Source of the DNA: Dehalococcoidia bacterium
GTDB taxonomy: Bacteria > Chloroflexota > Dehalococcoidia > Lucifugimonadales > SHYT01
Direction: 5' to 3'
NCBI GenBank assembly: GCA_009693055.1
Contig: SHYA01000001.1
Span: 248,001-312,000, forward strand
DNA: 64,000 nucleotides
The notes below the pieces were generated by a model that was not told the origin of the DNA, ran no database searches, and saw nothing but the letters and a program-made list of their open reading frames with translations. Positions 19,272-27,378 of the stretch are shown one piece after another. The position numbers and the translations under genes are program-made. Positions within the stretch are counted from its first letter, which is position 1; every line of letters begins with the position of its first letter.

Positions 19272-20150
19272 TCAACTCCTGGGCCCTCTCGCGGCTTTGT
19301 CTGGCCACATCCGGGCGAGCGGCCTGAGGACCCCGCGCGACAACAGCGGCTCGGTCTTCGGGCGGCTGGGCAGAAGCGCCGCGTAGAGGAGTACGGAGGC
19401 CAAGACCATCACACCCGCGCCAACGGCGTCAAGCATGCAGTGGTTGCCTGTGCCGACTATGGCCAGGAAGGTGACGGTTGGGTAGAGAACGCCGGCAGCT
19501 TTGAGCCACAGCGGCCCTGTACGCCAGAACATGACGCCAAGAAGGAGCGTCAAGCCGAAGTGGATGCTGGGCATGGCAGCAAAGGCATTGAAATACACCG
19601 CGCCGTCTCTCGTGTTGTAGAACGCGGGCCCCAGCCGTTCGATAGCGTCAATGAACTCGTAGTGGGTCATCATGCGGGGCGGAGCTAGAGGGAACGCCAT
19701 AAAGATGAGGAGCGCGACTACGAAGGTGAGAAGCACGACGTTTCGGCAGTACCGGTACCGCCCTCTGTTAGTGAAGAACATGACGACAGCGGTCAATGCG
19801 ACCATGGGCCACAAGGTGATGATGTAGAGCCAGTTGAGGCTTCGGATCGCCCACGTGGCCTGGTCAATGAGATAGCGCTCAAAGGTGACCTCCCAAAGTC
19901 CGAAGAGTTTCTCCTCAAAAGCGATAAGGTGCTCTGCGTGCACGAACGCCACGAACTCCCAGTTTTCTTGGAACAGTAGCCTCCTGCTGAACATGTAAGC
20001 GAAATAGACGGCTGCAAAGAGCACCAACTCCCTACTGAACAGGAGGTGAGTGCGGGAGAACACAAGCACCCCCAGACGACGCCACCGGCCTGCAGGGGTC
20101 GTGACAGGGGGGGGGGGGGCTTTGAGGCTCGCGGCCCTTTCGTGTTTCAT
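19272..20150 (-). CDS. PAP2/IPC-synthase-like membrane phosphatase, copy 2, with C13 tract
   Basis: A paralogue of copy 1 (292 aa from ATG 20150) with the same motifs: FPLAPPRMM, AAMPSIHFGLT and GTGNHCMLDAVGAG. I choose ATG 20150 because it lies just 4 nt after the stop of copy 3, as expected for a coupled operon; the track start at 20261 lies inside copy 3. Codons 11-15 are encoded by a run of thirteen C residues (Ala-Pro-Pro-Pro-Pro), so a change of one base would abolish the frame close to the start. The C-terminus is basic and probably cytoplasmic. Confidence 0.82.
   Translation of the reverse strand: MKHERAASLKAPPPPVTTPAGRWRRLGVLVFSRTHLLFSRELVLFAAVYFAYMFSRRLLFQENWEFVAFVHAEHLIAFEEKLFGLWEVTFERYLIDQATWAIRSLNWLYIITLWPMVALTAVVMFFTNRGRYRYCRNVVLLTFVVALLIFMAFPLAPPRMMTHYEFIDAIERLGPAFYNTRDGAVYFNAFAAMPSIHFGLTLLLGVMFWRTGPLWLKAAGVLYPTVTFLAIVGTGNHCMLDAVGAGVMVLASVLLYAALLPSRPKTEPLLSRGVLRPLARMWPDKAARGPRS
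20107..20119. repeat. G13/C13 homopolymer at the 5' end of a PAP2 gene
   Basis: There are thirteen consecutive G on the plus strand (C on the coding strand), 31-43 nt into the coding sequence of PAP2 copy 2. It is the longest homopolymer I noticed in the window. Tracts like this are the hallmark of slipped-strand phase variation, but are also error-prone in sequencing. Confidence 0.9.
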
Positions 20151-20154
20151 CGCC

Positions 20155-21063
20155 CTAACGGCCGGGGCTTCGATCTGCTGCGGTCTGCCCGGTGGACGGC
20201 GCGGCGCGGTTTCCGCCCAGCCATTTGCTGAGGAACCCCTCGTAGAAGACGAGCGCCCCAAGGGTAAGGACGCCTCCGGCTACGGTGTCCAGGGCGAAGT
20301 GCATGCCGGTGGCGACGATGGCGAGGAAGGTCATGCTGGGATAAGGCACGCCGGCTATTTTAAGCCACCGCGGCCCGATGCGCCAGAACAGGATGCCGAA
20401 AAGGAGGCCCCACGCAAAGTGCAGGCTTGGCACCGCGGCAAAGGCGTTGTACCGGTCTTGGGCGGACTCGCTCAAGAGGGCGGAGGGACCGAGCTGCACC
20501 ACGGTGTCCACGAAAACGTACTGAGGGAGCATTCTCGGCGAAGCCACTGGGGCCAGCATGAAGACGACCAGCGCGACGGTGATGGTGATGAGGACGACGT
20601 TCCGGTAGAAGCGGTACCGGTCGCGGTTGAAGCAGTAGAGGACCACCGCTATGGCGGCGATGAGCGGCCAGAAGGTGAGGAAGTACACCCGGTTGAGCGC
20701 CCGGATGGCCCAAAGGGCGTTGTCCAGGAGCCAACCCTGAAGGTGTGCTTCCCATCGCGTGAAGCCCTTCGCCTCAAAATCGGCGAAGGCGATCCCGTTC
20801 CTACGCGCCACCTGTTCCGTGTCATGTCCAAAGACGAGCTTGCTGGTGAACAGGTAGAGGCCGTAAAGCCCAAGGTGGAGCAGCATCTCTCTAGCGAAGG
20901 CGAGCTTGCTCCACGGGAGGGGGGGGGCGAGCAAGGCGCGCAGCGTTGGCAGGGCACTTTCTCGCGCCCTTGAGGTGGCGGTGATGGACGTGCCGGTGTG
21001 CACCTGGCCCATATCAGCAGCTACATTCAGGTTGCATGCCGCAAGGCAATACGCATGCGGCAC
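20155..21063 (-). CDS. PAP2/IPC-synthase-like membrane phosphatase, copy 3
   Basis: This is the first gene of the tandem trio. Motifs APVASPRML, AAVPSLHFAWG and ATGMHFALDTVAGG are variants of those in copies 1 and 2 (Asn to Met in the last). The 302-aa ORF opens at a GTG; an ATG at 21012 would remove 17 residues, and neither has a clear ribosome binding site. A C9 tract near residue 45 sits in the same N-terminal zone as the C13 tract of copy 2. It is divergent from rel. Confidence 0.8.
   Translation of the reverse strand: MPHAYCLAACNLNVAADMGQVHTGTSITATSRARESALPTLRALLAPPLPWSKLAFAREMLLHLGLYGLYLFTSKLVFGHDTEQVARRNGIAFADFEAKGFTRWEAHLQGWLLDNALWAIRALNRVYFLTFWPLIAAIAVVLYCFNRDRYRFYRNVVLITITVALVVFMLAPVASPRMLPQYVFVDTVVQLGPSALLSESAQDRYNAFAAVPSLHFAWGLLFGILFWRIGPRWLKIAGVPYPSMTFLAIVATGMHFALDTVAGGVLTLGALVFYEGFLSKWLGGNRAAPSTGQTAADRSPGR
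20919..20927. repeat. G9/C9 homopolymer in PAP2 copy 3
   Basis: Nine consecutive G on the plus strand, in the region encoding APPLPW near the N-terminus of the first PAP2 paralogue. It is shorter than the C13 tract of copy 2 but in an equivalent position. Confidence 0.85.
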
Positions 21064-21359
21064 AGGGCGCGTCGATGTGGGAGGCTCCAGGCTGTCCGAA
21101 TCGGCTCAGACCATCCTATGGGCGGCAAGCTCCTATTGCTGGCGGCTTCGGCCTAGTGTACCGGAAAGACTGGGCGGAAGGAAGAGACCTGGGGCAACAG
21201 GCCTGCTCGTCCTTGGCGTCCTTCGGTGCGGGAGATATGAGGACTGGCACGCTTGAAGGCTGCGCCTTCCGCACTGCACAGCACACCCGGGGTGCCGCAG
21301 GCGCGCGTCGGTTCGGGGCTGTCTGGGGTGCCGTATACTGAGGGCAAAGAGGGGCAGGT
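21064..21359. other. Divergent intergenic region PAP2/rel
   Basis: No gene is seen. Near the rel end lies TATACT (21334-21339), a good -10 box about 20 nt before the rel ATG, with no clear -35. The rest is plain GC-rich DNA with short ORFs that look like chance. Confidence 0.45.
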
Positions 21360-23588
21360 ATGGCGGCAACCATCGAGTCGCTCGTTGAGAAAGCGGACTC
21401 CTACCTGCAACCAGACAAGGCGCGGCTGGTGCGGGAGGCGTACGAGTTCGCCCGCGCGTGCCACGAAGGCCAGAAACGCCTCTCCGGCGAGCCGTACATC
21501 TCCCATCCTCTTGAGACCGCCCTCATCCTTTCCGACCTGTCCCTGGACGCCGATACGCTGGCCGCCGCCCTGCTCCACGACGTGATTGAGGACTGCGGCG
21601 TGAGCAAGGAGGACCTGGCCGCCAAGTTTGGCGCCCAGGTCGCAACCCTGGTGGACGGCGTGACTAAGCTGGCGCATCTGGAGTTGCACCAGGGTGCAGT
21701 CCAGGCGGCTGTCGGCAAGGACGGCAAGCGGGCTGGCGAGCACCTTCAGGCTCAGGCGGAGAGCCTCCGCAAGATGCTCGTGGCCATGGCGCAAGACATC
21801 CGCGTGGTGCTCATCAAGCTGGCGGACCGGCTGCACAACATGCGCACCCTAGAGGCGCAGCCGCTGGAGCGGCGCGTGGCCATCGCCCAGGAGACGCTGG
21901 ATATCTACGCCCCGCTGGCGCATCGCCTGGGGATCTGGGACCTCAAGTGGCAGCTTGAAGACCTTGCCTTCCGGCACCTGCAGCCGGAGGAATACCGGCA
22001 CGTCGCCCGGCTGCTGGCGACGAAGCGGGCGGAGCGCGAGGCCTACATGGACCAGGCGTGCCGCCAGTTGCAGGAGGCGCTTCGACAGGAGGGCGTTACC
22101 GCGGAGGTGTACGGCAGGCCGAAGCACCTATACAGCGTGTACCGGAAGGTGCAGAAGTACGCGGAGCTGGGCAAGGATTTTGACGAGATCTACGACCTGT
22201 ACGCCTTGCGGGTGCTGGTGAAGCCGCAGGCCGACTGCTACAACGCCCTGGGCGTCGTTCACACGCGCTGGCGCCCGATGCCCGGCCAGTTTGACGACTA
22301 CATCGCCAACCCAAAGGCCAACCGGTACCAGGCCCTGCACACCACCGTGATGGGTGAAGGGGGCACGCCGTTTGAGGTGCAGATCCGGACGTCCGAGATG
22401 CACCAGGTCGCAGAGTACGGCGTCGCGGCCCACTGGCGGTACAAGGAGGGGAGCGCTGGAAAAGACCCGCACTTTGAGGAGAAGATGACCTGGCTCCGGC
22501 AGCTCCTGGAGTGGCAGCGTGAGGTGGCGGGGGCGGGGGCCGAGGAGTTCGTGGAGTCGCTCAAGACCGACCTGTTCCGCGACCAGGTCTTTGTGTACAC
22601 GCCAGGGGGGGACATCAAGGAGCTGCCCGTGGGGGCGACACCGCTGGACTTCGCTTACTTGGTGCACACCGACCTGGGGCACCGGTGCATCGGCGCCAAG
22701 GTCAACGGGCGCCTGGTGTCGCTGGACCACCAGCTCCAGAACGGCGACACGGTGGAGATCATGACCAGCAAGCTGGCGCGCGGGCCCAGCCTGGACTGGC
22801 TCAACCCGGAGCTGGGATTTCTGCGGACCGCCTCCGCCATGGGGAAGGCGCGGCAGTGGTTCCGCCGCCAGGAGCGCGCCGCGAGCCTGGAGCGCGGCAA
22901 AGACCTGCTCCAGCGGGAGCTGAGACGGCTTGGCCTGCATCATGCGGAAGCCGAGGTCGCGCGCCTGCTCCGGTACGATAACCCCGAGACGCTGCTGGAG
23001 GAGCTTGGCAACGGCACGCTGGGCATCGGCAAGGTGTCCTCTCGGCTGACGGCCGGCGAGGAGTCCGCGCAAATACCAACGGTCAAGCCGACGGTGGAGC
23101 CGACCCGCACGCCGCGCGGCATCCGCGTGCTGGGGGTTGGCGACCTGCTCACCCGCATCGCGCGGTGCTGCTCGCCGCTTCCCGGCGACGAGATTGCCGG
23201 GTATATCACCCGGGGCGCGGGCGTCACGGTGCACCGCAAGAGCTGCCCGAACATCGCGAACGAGGACGAGCCGGAGCGTGTTGTGCCCGTGACGTGGGGC
23301 CCGTCCAAGGACATGTACGCGGTCACAGTCGGCGTCGCGGCGTGGGACCGGGTGGGCCTGCTGCGGGACATCACCACGCTCGTTGCCGCCGAGGGGGTGA
23401 ACATCACCTCCTCGTTGGTGGAGACGGTACCGGACGGGACGGCGCTGATCACGCTCTCCCTGGAGACCACCGGCATCGCGCAGCTCCGCAAGCTGTTCAC
23501 CAAGCTGGAAACGGTCAAGGGCGTGACCAGCGTGGCGAGGGCAGGCGCGGCCGCGCCCGCAAAGACGAAGGGCTCGGGGCGCGGGTAG
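21360..23588 (+). CDS. rel: (p)ppGpp synthetase/hydrolase, RelA/SpoT family
   Basis: A long RSH protein of 742 aa. In order: HD hydrolase domain with HEGQKRLSGEPYISHP and LLHDVIED (about 70-78); synthetase domain with YDLYALRVLV, a DDYIANPKANRYQALHTTV region and EVQIRTSEMHQVAEYGVAAHW; TGS domain; a zinc-finger-like CC...HRKSCPN segment; and a C-terminal ACT domain. It makes and degrades the starvation alarmone (p)ppGpp. The charge-determining synthetase motif reads QFDD at about 309-312, rather than the RxKD usual for bifunctional enzymes or the ExDD of synthetase-only RelA. The HD site looks intact. Confidence 0.95.
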   Translation: MAATIESLVEKADSYLQPDKARLVREAYEFARACHEGQKRLSGEPYISHPLETALILSDLSLDADTLAAALLHDVIEDCGVSKEDLAAKFGAQVATLVDGVTKLAHLELHQGAVQAAVGKDGKRAGEHLQAQAESLRKMLVAMAQDIRVVLIKLADRLHNMRTLEAQPLERRVAIAQETLDIYAPLAHRLGIWDLKWQLEDLAFRHLQPEEYRHVARLLATKRAEREAYMDQACRQLQEALRQEGVTAEVYGRPKHLYSVYRKVQKYAELGKDFDEIYDLYALRVLVKPQADCYNALGVVHTRWRPMPGQFDDYIANPKANRYQALHTTVMGEGGTPFEVQIRTSEMHQVAEYGVAAHWRYKEGSAGKDPHFEEKMTWLRQLLEWQREVAGAGAEEFVESLKTDLFRDQVFVYTPGGDIKELPVGATPLDFAYLVHTDLGHRCIGAKVNGRLVSLDHQLQNGDTVEIMTSKLARGPSLDWLNPELGFLRTASAMGKARQWFRRQERAASLERGKDLLQRELRRLGLHHAEAEVARLLRYDNPETLLEELGNGTLGIGKVSSRLTAGEESAQIPTVKPTVEPTRTPRGIRVLGVGDLLTRIARCCSPLPGDEIAGYITRGAGVTVHRKSCPNIANEDEPERVVPVTWGPSKDMYAVTVGVAAWDRVGLLRDITTLVAAEGVNITSSLVETVPDGTALITLSLETTGIAQLRKLFTKLETVKGVTSVARAGAAAPAKTKGSGRG

Positions 23589-23612
23589 AGGTGGGAGAGG
23601 CTGAACGGCGCC

Positions 23613-23623
23613 TGTGCTATACT
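23613..23623 (+). promoter_or_regulatory. Extended -10 promoter of rpsT
   Basis: TGTGCTATACT, an extended -10 box (TGn plus TATACT), lies about 84 nt before the rpsT start. No convincing -35 was found. The same TGTGC-TA..AT layout precedes the FmdB-type gene at 33.8 kb. Confidence 0.5.
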
Positions 23624-23706
23624 GCGTCCCGCGTGGTTTTCAATTGGCTGGGCCCGTGAGTACCCTGCCCCGCAGCACGTTCCCAGGCTCATTTTGAGGA
23701 GGCATT

Positions 23707-23967
23707 GTGCCAAGCGACAAGTCGCACCGTGTGTCCGTGAACAAGGCCGCACAGAACAAAATTGTCCGAAGCGCGGCCCGCACGGCCCAGAAGAAGGGCC
23801 TCTTGGCGGCCCAAGAAGCCAGTCCCAGCGCCGCGGCTGACGTGAAAACGGCGATCGCCGCAATGGACCGCGCCGCGCGCAAGGGGATCGTCCACCGGAA
23901 CAAGGCGGCCCGCGCCAAGTCGCAGCTCATGCGCGCCCTTAACGCCGGCCAGTCCAAAAGCGCCTAA
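23707..23967 (+). CDS. rpsT: Small ribosomal subunit protein S20
   Basis: An 86-aa basic helical protein that binds 16S rRNA. The C-terminal half, with AARKGIVHRNKAARAKSQLM, is the S20 signature. The start is GTG, with GAGGAGG a few nucleotides upstream. It is monocistronic, as S20 genes often are. Confidence 0.95.
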   Translation: MPSDKSHRVSVNKAAQNKIVRSAARTAQKKGLLAAQEASPSAAADVKTAIAAMDRAARKGIVHRNKAARAKSQLMRALNAGQSKSA

Positions 23968-24067
23968 CTCGCCTTCAGGCGTCTTCCCCAGCGGTGCGTA
24001 GGACAGGCGTGCGTTCGTGCGTTGGCTCTGATGATTTGGGGTTTGGGGAGGGCGGAGCAGGGAGCAG

Positions 24068-24517
24068 ATGGCCAAGCCACGGAAGCACGCGGTCGCCCTG
24101 GTCATTCTCAAGCCGCGAAGCGCCAGGTTAGCGCTCGTCGTGCTCCGCCCCGCGGACGATGAAGAGTTGCCTGGGATTTGGGGGCTGCCCGCCGGGTCGG
24201 TGAAACGGGACGAGACACCCGAGGCCGCCGCTCTGCGCGTGGGCCGCGAGAAGCTGGGCCTCGTCCTCCGGCTCAAACGCCCCCTTGCAGTTGGCGAGCA
24301 GGAGCGGCCCGCCTACACGCTGACGATGACCGTGTTCTCCGCCGAGATTGCCGCGGGCAAGCCCCCACTGCCCAACAGGCGCGGAGGTCCTGCGGTCACG
24401 ATGTACGAGGACTGGCGGTGGGCGGAGGACGGCGTTCTCCAGGAGGGGGCGATGCGCGGCTCCCTCTGCTGTCAGCTCTACCTTCAGCACCGGCGCCAGG
24501 CCGCAGCCCCTTCGTGA
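24068..24517 (+). CDS. Nudix-fold protein with degenerate Nudix box
   Basis: The 149-aa protein has a Nudix-like fold pattern: GIWGLPAGSVKRDETPEAAA, then RVGREKLGL where the consensus is REUxEExGU. Of the three catalytic metal-binding Glu, only one appears kept (R-V and E-K replace R-E and E-E). The protein may be inactive as a hydrolase, act as a sensor, or use other residues. It lies upstream of thiI with 67 nt between; co-transcription is possible. A clean ATG follows a GGAGCAGGGAGCAG leader. Confidence 0.7.
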   Translation: MAKPRKHAVALVILKPRSARLALVVLRPADDEELPGIWGLPAGSVKRDETPEAAALRVGREKLGLVLRLKRPLAVGEQERPAYTLTMTVFSAEIAAGKPPLPNRRGGPAVTMYEDWRWAEDGVLQEGAMRGSLCCQLYLQHRRQAAAPS

Positions 24518-24584
24518 TAGAGTCGTAACGACAACCTGGCTTTCCAGGCGCCGCGCACCGGTCCACCGAGGGGGCAACGATTCC

Positions 24585-25784
24585 GTGCAGCCGCTTGTCG
24601 CCGTCCACTACTTCCACGAGATCGCGCTGAAGGGCGGGAACCGCCGCATGTTCGTGCGGCAGGCGGCGGGTAACCTTAGGCGGGCCATTGTGGGGACAGG
24701 CTCGCGAATGATCGCGAGCGCCGAGATGAGCGCCAACCTTTCGTATCCGGGCGATGAGCGCTGGGCGGCTCCGGACGGGCTGAAGGAGCGGCTGGAGCAC
24801 GTCATCGGTGTGGAGCGTTTCGCGCGCGCCTACCCCGTCTCCGCGAGCATGGACGCCATCCGCGAGGGGGTGCGCGAACTCCTTCGCGGGCGCGAGTTGC
24901 CCGAGAGCTTTCGCATCAGCGCAAGCCGCGCGGACAAGGCGTTCCCGGTGACCTCTCCCGACATGAACGTGCAGCTTGGCGACATGGTCCGCCGCGAGAC
25001 GGGGATGAAGGTGGACCTTGAGCAGCCAGGGCTGAACGTCCATGTCCTGGTGCGGGCGGGAGCCGCCTACCTGTCGTTGGAGGAGTTCCGCGGCCTGGGG
25101 GGGATGCCCGTGGGGGTGAGCGGCAACGTGGTCGCGCTCCTGTCAGGGGGCATCGACTCGCCCGTGGCGGCCTTCCAGACGATGCTGCGCGGCTGCCACG
25201 TCACCCTCGTCCACTTCCACAGCTTCCCGCTGGTGGCGGGAACGTCGCGGGAGAAGGCGAAGGAGCTGGCGGAGATGCTCACCCGCTACCAGTTCTTCTC
25301 GCGGATGTACCTCGTGTCGCTGGCGGATATCCAGAAGCGCATCTTGGTAGCCGCGCCTCAGGACTACCGGGTGGTGCTGTACCGGCGCTTCATGCTGCGG
25401 ATCGCGGAGGCGCTGGCGTTAGAGGAGGGGGCGCTGGCGCTGGTGACGGGCGACAGCGTGGGCCAGGTGAGCTCACAGACGCTGGAGAACATGCTCGCCA
25501 TCAACGCAGTGATGAAGCGGCTGCCGGTGCTGAGGCCGTTCGTCACGGCGGACAAGGAAGAGATTGTGCGGCACGCGCGGCGCCTCGGCACGTACGAGAC
25601 GTCCATCCAGCCGGACGAGGACTGCTGCTCGCTGTTCGTGCCGCCGCACCCGGTGACGCGCGCCACGCCAGAGCTGGCCGCTGCAGCGGAGGCGTCGCTG
25701 GATGTGGACGCGCTCGTGCGCGAGGCGATCGCGGGCGCGGAGCGGTGGGAGGCCAAGTGGCCCCGACCTGCCGGGGAGCGGTAG
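24585..25784 (+). CDS. thiI: tRNA 4-thiouridine synthetase ThiI
   Basis: Adenylates U8 of tRNA and inserts sulfur; in many bacteria it also feeds thiazole synthesis for thiamine. The 399-aa protein has an N-terminal ferredoxin-like plus THUMP region (to about residue 165) and a PP-loop domain with LSGGIDSPVAAF. VTGDSVGQVSSQTLENM and a Cys-Cys-Ser-Leu-Phe-Val-Pro-Pro-His-Pro stretch follow. There is no C-terminal rhodanese domain, so the sulfur relay must use the short-type mechanism. The GTG at 24585 is chosen from the family start; the track ORF (24348) overlaps the Nudix gene out of frame. Confidence 0.93.
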   Translation: MQPLVAVHYFHEIALKGGNRRMFVRQAAGNLRRAIVGTGSRMIASAEMSANLSYPGDERWAAPDGLKERLEHVIGVERFARAYPVSASMDAIREGVRELLRGRELPESFRISASRADKAFPVTSPDMNVQLGDMVRRETGMKVDLEQPGLNVHVLVRAGAAYLSLEEFRGLGGMPVGVSGNVVALLSGGIDSPVAAFQTMLRGCHVTLVHFHSFPLVAGTSREKAKELAEMLTRYQFFSRMYLVSLADIQKRILVAAPQDYRVVLYRRFMLRIAEALALEEGALALVTGDSVGQVSSQTLENMLAINAVMKRLPVLRPFVTADKEEIVRHARRLGTYETSIQPDEDCCSLFVPPHPVTRATPELAAAAEASLDVDALVREAIAGAERWEAKWPRPAGER

Positions 25785-25855
25785 CCGCCGCGCACCGCCT
25801 TTACGCCCGCGCCGCCCTGCGCTAAGCTACGGACAGCCCCGCTGAGGAGACCGCC

Positions 25856-27175
25856 GTGACGTTCAAGGCGCCCCGTGGCACTAAAGACCTTCTCCCGGAG
25901 CAGCAGCCCCTCTGGCGGCACGTAGAGCAGACTGCGCAGGGGGTGGCGCGCCGCTTTGGGTACCAGCGGATAGATACGCCGATGTTTGAGGACGCGCACC
26001 TGTTTGTCCGCGGCGTCGGCCAGGGGACCGACATCGTGGAGAAGGAGATGTACGTCTTCAAGGACCGCAGCGACGACGAGCTGGCGCTGCGCCCTGAGGG
26101 CACCGCCCCGGTGTGCCGCGCCTACCTGGAGCACGGGATGGCCTCGCTGCCGCAGCCCGTCCGGCTCTACTACGTCTGCCCCATCTTCCGCTACGAGCGG
26201 CCCCAGGCCGGGCGCTACCGCCAGCATCACCAGTTCGGCGTGGAGGCGATCGGCGACGCCGACCCCGCCGTGGACGCGGAGGTGATTGAGCTGGGCTGGC
26301 GGCTGGTGGAACAGCTTGGGTTGAAGGACCTGTCGCTCGTGATGAACGGCATCGGCGACAAGGCGTGCCGCCCCGCGTACCTGGAGTCGCTGCGGGCGCA
26401 CTACGGCACGCGCCTGAGCGAGGTGTGCCCCGACTGCAAGCTCCGCTACGAGAAGAACATCCTGCGCACGCTGGACTGCAAACGGACGGACTTCAAGTGC
26501 CAGGAGGCGGCGGATACCGCGCCCCGCATCGCGGAGCGCCTCTGCGACGCGTGCCGCGAGCACTGGATGCAACTCACGCAGTACATCGGGGCGCTGGGCA
26601 TCCCGTACCGGGTGGAGCACCGGCTGGTGCGCGGCCTGGACTACTACACACGCACCGTGTTTGAAATCCAGCCCCGCGAGGAAGGCGCCCAGAGCACCAT
26701 CCTGGCGGGAGGCCGCTACGACGGGCTCATTGAAGAGCTGGGCGGCAGGCCCACGCCGGGCATCGGGTTTGGGACGGGGATTGAGCGGCTGGTCGCCAAC
26801 CTCCAGCGGTCAGCCGAAGGTGGAGACAAGCAGGTGACCGCCCCCGCGCCGGACACGCTCGTGGCCTACCTGGGCGCGACGGCCAAGGAGCAGGCGCTCA
26901 AGCTCGCGTCGGAGCTGCGGCGGCAGGGCGCGAACGTGGTGCTGGCGCCGGCGGGCAAGAGCCTGAAGGGCCAGATGCGCCACGCCTCCGCGCTGGGCGC
27001 GCGCGCAGTCCTCATCCTCGGCGACGAGGAGCTGGCGTCCGGCACCGTCACCTTCAAGGACATGGCGAGCGGCGAGCAGAAGCGGGTGCCGCGGGCGGAG
27101 GTGGGGGAGGCCCTTAAAGACCTCACCCCTCTCCATACAATGGAGAGGGGTAATGAGCATGGACAAGGAACGTAA
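25856..27175 (+). CDS. hisS: Histidyl-tRNA synthetase
   Basis: Class II aaRS of 439 aa. Motif 2 region RPEGTAPVCRAY, HQFGVEAIG, the histidine-specific GLDYYTRTVFEI, motif 3 AGGRYDGLIEELGG, and the C-terminal anticodon-binding domain are visible. The GTG start is preceded by GAGGAGA. The normal domain ends near EVGEALKDL; the last about 16 residues (TPLHTMERGNEHGQGT) are encoded by a family A palindromic repeat that has run in frame into the gene. A weak promoter (TTTACG, 17 nt, TAAGCT) lies just upstream. A degenerate copy of the hisS 3' end follows. Confidence 0.95.
   Translation: MTFKAPRGTKDLLPEQQPLWRHVEQTAQGVARRFGYQRIDTPMFEDAHLFVRGVGQGTDIVEKEMYVFKDRSDDELALRPEGTAPVCRAYLEHGMASLPQPVRLYYVCPIFRYERPQAGRYRQHHQFGVEAIGDADPAVDAEVIELGWRLVEQLGLKDLSLVMNGIGDKACRPAYLESLRAHYGTRLSEVCPDCKLRYEKNILRTLDCKRTDFKCQEAADTAPRIAERLCDACREHWMQLTQYIGALGIPYRVEHRLVRGLDYYTRTVFEIQPREEGAQSTILAGGRYDGLIEELGGRPTPGIGFGTGIERLVANLQRSAEGGDKQVTAPAPDTLVAYLGATAKEQALKLASELRRQGANVVLAPAGKSLKGQMRHASALGARAVLILGDEELASGTVTFKDMASGEQKRVPRAEVGEALKDLTPLHTMERGNEHGQGT
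27121..27150. repeat. Family A palindrome forming the hisS 3' end
   Basis: CCTCACCCCT leads into an 11-bp stem, CCCCTCTCCAT/ATGGAGAGGGG, with loop ACA. It is translated in frame as the C-terminal tail of HisS. Confidence 0.85.
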
Positions 27176-27189
27176 GCATCCAAAAGCAG

Positions 27190-27255
27190 GACCGTGGTGC
27201 TCATCCTGGGTGGGAACGAGAGGGCGTCGGGGGCGGTGAGTGTGAAGAGCCTGTG
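27190..27255 (+). pseudogene. Remnant of a second hisS 3' end
   Basis: Translating this stretch gives TVVLILGGNERASGAVSVKSL and a stop. It closely parallels RAVLILGDEELASGTVTFKDM, about 35 codons before the end of the intact hisS. It lies only about 15 nt past the hisS stop and behind the family A repeat, so it looks like a diverged leftover of a duplicated or recombined hisS terminus. Confidence 0.5.
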
Positions 27256-27330
27256 ACAAGGGAGCAAACGCGGGTGGGGCGGGAGGAGGCGAGGCTGCGC
27301 GGCTTACCTCAAGTGGGAGGCACCCCATCC

Positions 27331-27357
27331 CGTTCGCCCTGAGCCTGTCGAAGGGCG
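27331..27357. repeat. Dispersed repeat, family C
   Basis: CGTTCGCCCTGAGCCTGTCGA and following bases, the family C core plus its GTTCGCCC arm. It lies in the leader of the GIY-YIG gene. Confidence 0.8.
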
Positions 27358-27378
27358 TCAGAACAGTGAGGACACGCC

